NCBI GenBank assembly: GCA_037903355.1 | Contig: JBAJFE010000009.1 | Span: 558,001 to 622,000 of the forward strand | Length of the DNA stretch: 64,000 bases | From: Trichuris trichiura | Taxonomy: Eukaryota; Nematoda; Enoplea; Trichinellida; Trichuridae | Direction: 5' to 3' | Shown here: in pieces, positions 48,701 through 57,773 of the stretch | How the letters are laid out: the number at the start of each line of letters is the position of its first letter | How positions within the stretch are numbered: the first letter of the stretch is position 1 | Notes under the pieces: generated by a model | The model's input: the letters and a program-made list of their open reading frames with translations, nothing else | What the model was told of the DNA's origin: nothing | The model's database searches: none | Translations under genes and position numbers: made by a program

Positions 48701-51700
48701 CAGACAATGTAGAAAATGAGCAAGATGAAAATGACAATCTTTAAAATCATGTTGTTTTTCGTAATGATAAACCAAGTCCTAATTGTCGCCATCCATGATA
48801 TAGTGATTTAAATAAATCGTGTTTTTAAGGCATTGCAGCGGGCGTACCATACTTGAAATTTGTGGTATAGCGTTAGCAGCGTCAGTTTTGTCCGCTAGCT
48901 TCGCTCTATTCGTCACTGAAGAACATCGTCATAACTCTAGACAGCTCCAATACACTGGTGGGATGGCAATTTGGATATACTGGCTCGTGATGCTCATTTT
49001 TGACTTGGTCAGCGTTTACAGCGACATGCATACATTACTTTTGAACAAATGCTTTTCAGTGCCTCATTACTCTTACTGCCAGCTTAGTATTCGCGATAAG
49101 CTCTCTAATGGAAGAGAGTTTTATTGCGTCCAACCAGACATTACTAATAACTTCGTTCGTTTGCTTTATCATGTTCAGGTTAGTACTTATAATCCTTTCT
49201 TCGGCGTATTAGTTATGCAAAATGCTTATTCTTAGCTCGTCGGCTACAGCCGTGGTGTACCTTGCCAGCAATGTCTTTTATCTCCCAAATTACTCCTGTG
49301 CCATGTTCAGCGTTGTTAATATTATTCTTCAGTTATTCGAGCTGATATCCCACTTGGACATGCCGGCAAGTCATAAAACTTTTTCCTGATCGTAAGACAT
49401 CTATTTTTTATGATTAGAATTTGAACAGGGCAACTCTGATTGTGGAGAAATTTACGTTCTTTTTGCCCCACCAATATTTTGCCCGTAGCATGGCAGTTAT
49501 TGTTCAAGAAACGGTGCCACATTTTCAAGTATCCCATTCAACAGGTAGAATATACATTGTTTAGCAAAAAGTGAAATAGCTTTCTTTGAAAGGCAAAGTA
49601 GAACTGCCACAGGGTCAATCAACACTCCCAGTAAATGAAAATTTGTGGCGTTCAATAAATGCCCAATTTTGCATATTCACCGTTGCGTTTGTTCTGGTCT
49701 TGCTGTTCGAATATCGACATCGAATATGTAGAGCCTTTAGCACAGTGTTGTCTGGAATTCTTAGGTAAGTAGCTATGAGCTTCGACTGGTGCAGCAAAAG
49801 TGACCGGTAAACGTGAGTCTTGATAAGTAGGTTTTAACATTATTTCCACAAATGTCCCACTTTAAGCGGGGTCTGTGGCTGTAGTAATGGTTTCTATTTG
49901 CGTTTCTCAGATGGTTCGTCCTGACTGTCATAGTTCTTTTAGATCGGTATGTATTTTGCCCATCTATCTGAATTTTGGTAATCCTCAGTGGCGTCTCCTC
50001 TCTCTAAGCAGGCATTGTGTAGATGAAATACAGTAAAACCTCTGTCGGTTGACCACCGAAGGGACTGCAACACACTGGCCAACATGGAAACGTGGCCAAC
50101 ACAAGGAAATAGTGAATGCATGAGACTAGGTTCACCGCAGCAGTAGGCTGACGTACTTTCTTTTACAAGTGTTCTTGAAGATTGCCATGCATAATCAAAA
50201 CAGTACAGCTATTCATACAGTATCATGCAGAGTCAATTTATTTAGTAGTCTTTTCTTACGGATTATTCGTTCTTTCTGAAGAGAAGCGGGCTTTGGTCTG
50301 CTTCTTACTCTTTTAATTTTTCTTTTACGAATTGCGTTAAGTTTAACTATGTGGGCAATGGAAAGAGGAATTGCAGCAACAGGGAGCCCTACCGTATTTA
50401 ACTTCTATACCCCAAGCGCACCAGAAAAAAAGTGATAAACCCACGGAACAAAGCCTGTGTCTTCGAATCCATACTCTAAACCGGACTCGACTGGCTAAGT
50501 TGTAGAGCAAGTCAATGTACGACTTACGGAGTTCTTTAACATACAAGTGGCCAACGGAAAACCTAAAGAGATGGTCATCTTAGGGAAGTGATCAGTTTTA
50601 GAGGCTCTACTCTATTTTAAAAATTTCGCTAACTAAATGGCGAAAGGAACTGTGCATTAAACCCGCTCGGCCACGTAACTTTCGGGATAAAAGCTTTAAT
50701 GAATCAAAAAAGCTTTTTCTGCTTTTAATGTAGCGATCAAATGGCTACCTTGATATAGCACAATCGTTAGAACTGATATAAGTTGTGCAATCGTTTTTCT
50801 TAGTTTTCCTTTTGGAAAATTGGTTCTTCTTTTGAAACGTTTACCGCAGAAACGAAGTCCTGAAAGCAGTGCTCATTCCAGCACGAAGGCGTAGGTGGAA
50901 AAGATATTTAACAACAACAAAAGTAGGGGAATTTATGCTCACTTCCTTAACTACTTTTGCTTAGCTAAATCAGTTCGCCAAACATATTTCCGCTACTTTT
51001 ACGTTCAAAGATGCACTGCACCTGATGCATTACCTTCAAAAAGGAGCAGCCTGAAAAGTGATAGTCTGTTGTACTTTAAGACCGACATTGTCGGAAACGA
51101 ATCCCTTAAGTTTGGTCAACGACGAACAAGTGCAACTGGAACAACGAGCAAATGCCCTTGAAACTTTTTCTAATATGCTCCGGGTAGCGAACTTGGAAAA
51201 GGTAAGAGGTAATTAATGTCTCCGGTTTTCCCTTTTTCTTTAACGGGATTTCAATTCACGTAAACGTTTTGGGTCTTGTATGTTGTCTCCCCACCGAAAG
51301 TTGAGAAGGCAACTTCAAAGGCGGTCACGTGATCATTACTACGTCACCTGAACAATGGGTGACCTAAGCTATTGTTCACTGTGTACACATGCGAGCGATG
51401 CGTATCACCGAAGGAACGCTGCACAGCTGGAAACGGTTCGCCGTTCTGGTAACTGTTTCCAAGTGCGTGCTATAACCCTGCCGGCGATCCTGTCCTGCCC
51501 TAGCCTAAGCCTAGGCCTAAGCATAAGCCTAAGCCTAAGCCTAAACCTAAGCCTAAGTCTAAACCTAAGCCTAAGCCTAAGCCTCAGCCTAAGCCTAAAC
51601 CTAAGCCTATGCCTAAGCCTAAGCCTAAACCTTAACATGACGCGTGTTCGTTGCTGCTGTTGGGTTTTGCAGTTTTGACCGTGGCGCAAACCACAAGAAG

Positions 51701-54250
51701 CGTAGCGCAAAGTAACGTTATTTAGCGATCACTGAACACGCGAGCATTGACTAACGCAAAAAGGGAAGAAGCATACGTACTACTAACGCAGGCGCTCAGC
51801 CTGACGAAGGCGACGCGTCGATTTTGCTGGAGGCGCATCCGACGGGTTCACTCAGATGTACATAATCAGGCAGAAGGCGTCAGTGCCTCCTTACGGTGCC
51901 TCCACTTGTCGATGGGAAGTTGTCACTAGATCCCGGGACAGACATAACGCAGAATGAGATTTACCCTGTCTACCAAGGCACGCCTCAGCTCGGAAAGTTG
52001 ACCTGCGATGTTTTTCATGAATTCCTACACGTCGTCTCAGCTTGAACACCTGCAGGCCCCATTGTGTTTCCCGTAACTTCAATGCATGCGCACCTGCTAA
52101 ATTCCATGCTTTCACTAAACCTGACGATAACGTCCGTCCCGTTGTGCCGATAACAACCATTTATTACGCTATAGATTCGCAGATTACGCTTTGAAGTAGC
52201 CGCCTCAACTTCCTGTGGGGAGACAACATAATAGACCCAAGGTTTTTTCTTTTATTATGGATTTTCCGTTTTTTCTTCACAAATGTTTTGCGGAGCTTTC
52301 GGCCCCCCAACCATGCGCCGTCATCAGCGCAACGAATAAACAAACAAATTTCACAAAACTTCTTACTTTCACCAGGATTGGCTGGTGAAATAATTAATAT
52401 TCAAATATTTATGTTCTTCTCAACTGCATTTAGCTTAAAACAATATAGGAGCCGATCATGTCGAGTTAATATTGCAAATTCTGGTTTTACAACTGTCCTT
52501 GGTAAACTAGGTGAGACGTGCAAAAAAGGAAAAATCAATTAGAACCCAACGCTATCTTGTTCTCAAGTAACGGCTAATAATAACCCATAAACAAGGGAAA
52601 AGAAAATTCGGTCACATTTCTATGAAAGCCTTAGTTTGCAGGGCTGCATATATACTTGTTTTGCAAAACGTTCTCTGATTTTAATGGCTACTTTGGAAAT
52701 TTAGTAGGCTCAGGATTAACGACATTTAAAGAAGCGCTAACTGTTCAAGTGCGGACTCAAAAAAGAATACGATTGTTTTGAATAACAGCATGTTCATTGA
52801 GGCAAGAAGTTCACGTGTACATTTTCAACTGTATCCATTAAAACCACAAACCTGGCGAACTTGAAACAGCAGTAGGACTAATGCATTAGCATTAACGTGC
52901 ACCGCTTGCAAAATTATGCAATTTCGTTATAAAAGTAGATTCTTCTTTACAGCAACTTTATGCAGTGACAACGATAAACGCGGTTACAATTCACATTTGC
53001 ATGTTCAGGTTGTTTTGAGCTTCAAATGCGGCAGGATTGAAATGCATAAATTGCTAGAAGGCTTAACGTTCAACGTTATGAAGGGTGAGTGCATTGGAAT
53101 ACTTGGGCATGAAGGCGCGGGAAAAAGTTTGATTTTTCAACTTTTAACTGGTAATGCGTATCAAACGCGTGGTTCAGTGATAATTAATAATCGGTAATGT
53201 TAAGTAATAAGCATATTGTTATAATTAAAATGTTGAAATCGTAAATTTAGGCGTCCAAATAGTTGCAATTTTCGAGATATTGGCTATTGTCCTCAAACCG
53301 ACTCGCTGGATGAACGTCTCACCGTAAAAGAAACACTGCGCTTTTACGCAGCGATACGAGGCATGACTCTGAAGGAAACAAGAGATGTATATTATTTGTC
53401 TTTAATGTTGTGTTGAAATAAAATAACTGAACACATTTAGGCAATAGCCTATTACGGCAGTAAGCTGCATTTAGATTCTTCTATGAGCACACAAGTGATG
53501 AACCTAAATGCATGCTTGAAAAGACGAGTCTCTATAGCGGTTGCATTTATTGGATCACCACCACTGGTGCTCTTAGATGAACCGACAAGTGGAATGGATC
53601 CATTCAGTAGGCGATGTGTACATCGTATAATTATCAATGCTCTAAACGTGGGGCAATCTATTCTTTTCTCAACAAACACGTAACGTCACTTCCTCGTTAG
53701 TTCAGCTAATGAAAAGTTTTTTTAGCATGGAAGAATGCGAAGCACTTTGTCATCGAGTTATTTTACTAATGAAAGGAAAATTTTTATGCATGCATTCAGT
53801 TCAGGAACTGAAACAGCGGTAAGTTTGCAGCAACAGATTTTTTGACTAAATTAATTTATTCTACGTTGCTCATTTAAACCAACTGCCTGACAAGCAGTTG
53901 AAGTGTTGTAGTGCACTATTGAATAGTTTTAACAGAGATGCTACATTGTAAGTACTATATTTAGATACGCGCGAAGTTATACGCTAACGGTGAAGCTCCA
54001 GCCGGATCATGAGTTTCAAGCTAAAGACGTAAAGCAGGCATTCGAACTAGCAATTGAAGGGGCATTGTTCAAACAGCAGTTTGGAAATAACCTTGTATTT
54101 GAAGTTCCAAGACAACAAAGTTCCTTACCGGCAATATTCAAAGCTGTTCTAGATGTCAGACGGGTCTTTCAATTTGAATCTTATTCGCTAAAACTAACAC
54201 CTTTGGAAAGCATAATTAAGGAAGTGGCAGAATGTAGTTCCGTCCCCTAG
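36798..54250 (+). CDS. Full-size ABCA-type ABC transporter, copy A
   Basis: About 45 exons. Ends: exon 1 to 36950; then 37001-37287, 37340-37601, 37655-37885, 38004-38099, 38153-38267, 38372-38407, 39555-39643, 39694-39810, 39860-40024, 40072-40235, 41204-41353, 41406-41625, 41677-41898, 42139-42343, 42406-42477, 42525-42726, 42797-42928, 44074-44213, 44273-44416, 44462-44847, 44902-44998, 45150-45215, 45328-45369, 45830-45921, 46990-47114, 47160-47285, 47310-47534, 47845-48064, 48112-48314, 48463-48519, 48830-49007, 49060-49178, 49236-49365, 49418-49544, 49593-49764, 49911-49946, 50850-50890, 50965-51067, 51111-51201, 53009-53193, 53251-53386, 53441-53679, 53726-53818, 53965-54250. Exons 2-45 total 6,624 nt, so the protein is about 2,250 residues, like human ABCA1. 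Architecture is TMD1 with a large extracellular domain, NBD1, TMD2, NBD2. The family exports lipids. Phases agree at every junction and no stop interrupts. Exon 1 has no in-frame ATG, so the true start is unknown. Both NBDs lack the signature motif and the H-loop histidine, so ATPase activity is doubtful. Some weak donors were chosen by phase. Confidence 0.9.
38408..39554 (+). other. ABCA copy A intron 7 (1.1 kb)
   Basis: No coding exon is seen. A 16-bp direct repeat, aaactaggaccctttt, occurs at 39323-39338 and about 39408-39423. I did not find it in the matching intron of copy B (59849-60913), so it may mark a copy-specific insertion. Confidence 0.55.
40440..40717. mobile_element. Foldback MITE in ABCA copy A intron 11
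   Basis: Left arm about 40440-40549 and right arm about 40607-40717 are imperfect reverse complements, sharing gtatctgta, cagttgttttaccaac and gagcgattatt. The inner arm core resembles the arms of the 6.2-kb foldback. It is absent from intron 11 of copy B, so it inserted after the duplication or was lost from B. Confidence 0.7.
42525..44847 (+). other. NBD1 of ABCA copy A (exons 17-21), altered motifs
   Basis: Walker A is GANGSGKTT (exon 17). The Q-loop reads GYCPKDNVLL, with lysine where ABCA proteins have glutamine (exon 18). Where LSGGM is expected, just before KRKLAIAIALLG, the spliced product reads NSSDTV (exons 19-20). Walker B is intact as VIVIDEPTFGVD. The H-loop reads STQYLDEAE, with glutamine instead of histidine (exon 21). 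Exon 20 uses the acceptor ending at 44272; the stronger-looking upstream acceptor would put a TGA in frame. Confidence 0.85.
42929..44073 (+). other. ABCA copy A intron 18 with a G+C-rich patch
   Basis: No exon. About 43380-43580 is visibly richer in G+C than the flanks (strings such as gcggccgg and gtgcccggctg). It may be a foreign insertion, but I found no terminal repeats or coding signature. Confidence 0.45.
50031..50612. mobile_element. Degenerate pogo/Tigger-like element in ABCA copy A intron 37
   Basis: The left end cagtaaaacctct and the right end agaggctctactc are imperfect inverted repeats (12 of 15 positions when the flanking TA is included). Both are flanked by TA, the usual target duplication of Tc1/mariner/pogo elements. 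The interior is non-coding. The left end also has the ggttgaccacc string seen in Tigger-like ends. Confidence 0.4.
51269..52240. mobile_element. Non-autonomous element with terminal inverted repeats, carrying a telomere-type array
   Basis: Terminal inverted repeats of about 52 bp lie at 51269-51320 and 52189-52240. Their core tatgttgtctccccac is identical at both ends, and 37 of 42 inner positions match. The roughly 0.97-kb element is inside intron 40 of ABCA copy A (51202-53008). The interior is richer in G+C than the flanks, has no recognisable transposase and holds the TTAGGC array. If the element proper starts at tgttgtctcc, a TA flanks it at both ends. Confidence 0.7.
51498..51631. repeat. 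Interstitial TTAGGC (nematode telomere-type) repeat
   Basis: About 22 six-base units of CCTAAG, with sparse variants such as cctaaa, cctcag and cctatg. This is TTAGGC on the minus strand, the telomere repeat of nematodes. It lies inside the TIR-bounded element, not at a chromosome end. The long frames across it are by-products of the six-base period. Confidence 0.95.
53009..53818 (+). other. NBD2 of ABCA copy A (exons 41-44), altered motifs
   Basis: Walker A reads GHEGAGKSL. The Q-loop glutamine is present (GYCPQTDSLDERLTV). The signature expected as YSGGN reads LNACL before KRRVSIAVAFIG. Walker B is LVLLDEPTSGMD. The H-loop reads STNTMEECE, with asparagine in place of histidine. Confidence 0.87.
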
Positions 54251-54343
54251 ATTGTCAAAATTTTTTGCACAGGCTGTATATGCATTGATTTCACAGATGT
54301 TCTCCAGAAAGGAAGAGTAAAAGGAAAGAAATACCTACTAGTA

Positions 54344-54349
54344 AATAAA
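54344..54349 (+). terminator. Poly(A) signal of ABCA copy A
   Basis: AATAAA lies 94 bp after the stop codon at 54250, a normal distance for a short nematode 3' UTR. Confidence 0.45.
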
Positions 54350-54737
54350 TTTTTCAATATTTTTGCATGAGTTGGTGGGATAAAGGAAAAGTTCCAGCTC
54401 ACAAACGCTACGTATCCGGGAGTAGTTGCATATGCCACCGAGAAATGTATGACATTTTCTTTTCGGGGTTTTACGAATACCCCAGAAAAATCAGTTCAAG
54501 ATAAAAACTTAATCCAAACGGATAACAGCGGAACAAGTTCTGTTCTTATTTGTTAAATTTTTTCTCGCGACCCTGATTTCTAACAGTATTTGGAATGCTA
54601 TAGAGTTTCAAGGCAATCATAGCATAGTACTGCGGGCGTCAGTGTTCTTCCAGCTTTGACTACGTTTTAGATTCCGTGAAAAGTTCCAAAGTTTACATTA
54701 AATTAAGTTCTCTGCCATGAACAAAGGTTGAGACAAC

Positions 54738-54861
54738 CGTGCGTTTAGGTATGGTTTCAACGGTATCATAACTTATGCTGCTGAGTTTAGGACTACCCTT
54801 CATTGTGTTCTTCTACGTGTAATTCGGAATGCCAACTTATTATCTTCCTACTTGAGAGCAT
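54738..54861 (-). pseudogene. Decayed copy of CHRAC1 exon 1
   Basis: Aligned with CHRAC1 exon 1 (33796-33924), this copy has 124 nt instead of 129, so its frame is shifted. The shared order of strings (aagttgg, attacacgt, aatgaag, gtagtcc, agcagcataag, gcacg then a gttgt donor) makes the relation clear. Exons 2 and 3 have no copy to its left, so this is a truncated remnant marking the edge of duplication unit B. Confidence 0.8.
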
Positions 54862-57773
54862 AGTGTTCACGCAACCAAAAAACAAAGCTCTGTTTACGTA
54901 ACTGGCCTAGCTACTGTAATTTTAAACGTGTACAAGGCAGTTGTGATGTGTAATCAGTAGAACGAGGCAAATCTGTTTTTATAGAAGTTGTGAAAAATTA
55001 TTTGTTGCTTGCAAATATAGCAAAGCACTCGTTCAATCCGAAGGGATAAATCTGCATGATTATCTTTCGCGTCATTCGTTCGGGTAAAGCAGTTGAGCCC
55101 TGATCAGGAGCGCATAAATCACCCTATCTGCGGATTGTATAAAATTTTACCCCGGTACAAGATGGCAAGTTTTCAATTAACTAATTTTCATATTCTGTTT
55201 CGCTTTAGAATTAACTGAAATGAGAAATGACGTATAAATCGAATTTGTTAACTTTTTCATAGTCTGCCTTTCGGGCAAAAGTTTCTTACTGACGGACGCT
55301 ATTGATAATTATGCATTTTTAAAACAAATCTCTCGTTTACATTTTTGAATGCTCCTTGGAATTTTTCTAGGAGCAATAATCGCATCACTTTTCACTCTAG
55401 AAAACGTCGCATAACGGATACATAATGATACGGTTGCCGTTTCATCGTCTGACGCGGCAGCCAGATCGTTACTCTGTTCACCATCTTGAAACTGAAATAA
55501 GCAGCTCGGGTGCAATCAGTTTAGCCTTCTTGAATGAACTCCATGCTGAATATAGTTGCTCAATTCCATCTCAACTATTCAGTTATTCAAAGCATAAACC
55601 ATTAAACTGAAAATTGTTTGTTAATACTTTTCCATGGTGCCCTAGAAACTTGCACAGCCGAAGAATGGTATATGCTCATCCCCATCAAATACTTATACAG
55701 AACAAATGGGCCTATTTCAATTTTTACTTGTTTAGTCTACGTTGTCTAAGCGAGCTGCAGATAATCAGACGATTAATTTTTTCCATTCATTTATTCGCCA
55801 AGCAAATCAATTTACACTCAAATTAAGAATATGTTTAAAAGATTACGCAAACATGGTACCGTTCGAGATTCACAATGACAACAATTTCTGAAGGTAGCTT
55901 CACTAGGCAGCTCTTTTTTGCGATCTGCTTTTGGTGGATCAACTTCATTTTCCTCATGCAGATACAGCGTGTATATCTTAGTGAAAAGTTACCAACTGCC
56001 AATGATGCGTTATGTTTTCGTTCTCCCAACATATGTGCGATAGATAGAGTGTCCCTGACATGAATTGTCATGGCTCCCCATGTTATTCATTCTGAGTCTT
56101 TGCCTACATCATCTTCCCTTAAGCTTGAAATCATTTGGCATATCCTGAAACGTTTTTAGGAGTGATGCAGTTTTTCCACGGATACCTTTCGTTCTAACTA
56201 GAGAAACATTACGGGATGCGGTAGAAGAAAGCTACTAAAAACTGCACGTCTGTCCTCACTACAAAACTAACAGGAAATGTATATGTTCAAATCTCGATTA
56301 TTGGATTGACAGACAAAAGAAGAGCGTGTTGGCGGTCAGGAGAGTGACGTGGCAAAATAATTACATTAAGGGTTGTTTCGCTATCCTAACCTGTGGCTTA
56401 ATGGTAGTATTTCTGTGAATTCTACTGTATACTTTGGTTATAATTTAAAGGGCAGAAAACGGTGGACAAAAGTTAGAAGAATTATTCCTGAATGTAGAAA
56501 TGGCGTAGGCACTTAATTTCTCGTGGTTATACGGCACTGTCCAGATTTCAAAGGTGAAATGTTACTAAGCACGATTCCTTCCGTTTGTTTGCACATTTTA
56601 CCTACTGTGTTTATGTTGTGTCCGCTGAAAGCTGTCATAAACTGGATACTCCTATTACATGTTATTGATTGAAAGGAAAACTCCACTCCAACTTGGAGAT
56701 GCCATGTCAGAGTGAGAGCCGTCAGAGTTTTAATTGTAGGAACTGCGTTGGTTGCGTGTACATGTCCAAAATATAGAGTAAAAACGAATAGGCGTAGCTT
56801 CTTCAGCTTTTCTTCGTTTAAGTCACATTTTTTGTCTTGTTCAAATTTCCTATCAATTCAACAGATCTAAGTAAAAGGCAACAGTTCAGTAATTTGTAAG
56901 CAAGGCCAACTGTATTGTTTATACAAATACTGTGCAGGGAATTGGCGAGTCGTAAGTTCGGAATGCTGTTCATTTATTGCCTAAGATATTATTATCAAAC
57001 CGCATTTTCATTGGCCGAACTATTTCAACAGATGTTTAAAGTGGCATCGATCTAAAGTGAAGATAAGTTGTTTAAAACACACAACAACTTGAAAACAGAA
57101 TTACCACTCACAGAGACATTTTCGCAAAACGGTCGAAACTCTTCTTGTAGAACGCATTTTGAATTTTTGGCAACAAATAAGCGCCTCTGTTGAATCGAAA
57201 TAAGTAAGCGTTTCCAGGTTAAGCTTTGTCCGCTAGTCTTGTGAGGTTACTCGAAAAGTCTTACGCGTTTAAGCCGATGATGTTTTGTATTTGAACTCAG
57301 ATGGTATTTTTTAAAAACTTTGCTTTAACGTTCTCACCTCTTTTACTAGCATTGACGTCTGTCTGAAAAGTTTTTTTTAGTTTTATTAACTCCAGTCATA
57401 TCTTTTCTTTATAAGGTGAGGACATGTATGGGGCTTTCCATTGCGACTTCACCCAGCTCTAAAGCATTTCAGGTTTTGGAATTCCATTCAGGGGGAAATG
57501 TGTTTACTAATATATCTTTTAACTGAGAATGTAGTCGTTCGTAACACCTAATATTGTTTTATTCCTTTAACGTAAGCGTATAAAAGAGAGGGCACAAAAA
57601 TAAGCAAAATGGGCTGCTGACATTGTCCATCATAAGAACAAAGTATCCCAAGACTAGTTATATATGATTTTTTTGTTCCGCTGTATGCACCTTTCTCCAA
57701 TAGGTTACTATGGCTCAAGAATCTTTTCGTGTTCGCCATGAATCTTTTCTTTGGGGTAAGACATTTTTTACCC
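54862..57773. other. 5' flank of ABCA copy B; no gene seen
   Basis: Copy of the flank at 33925-36797. Conservation to unit A is high in parts without shared open frames, so it is probably non-coding duplicated DNA. The exon-like candidate of unit A has only a frame-shifted counterpart near 55400-55500. Confidence 0.55.

Larger units (their letters stand above)
33796..54250. repeat. Tandem segmental duplication, unit A
   Basis: Starting in CHRAC1 exon 1, this sequence recurs about 20.9 kb downstream in unit B. Non-coding stretches are shared as well, for example 35600-36300 with 56540-57240, where alignment by eye is nearly continuous. The unit holds the 5' flank and the whole of ABCA copy A. 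Its right end abuts unit B between 54250 and 54738. Confidence 0.85.

Noticed and set aside
51355..51710. Frames of about 100 codons across the telomere-type array on both strands
   Set aside because: A six-base repeat with no stop in the frames concerned gives artificial open frames (Ser-Leu or Arg-Leu repeats).
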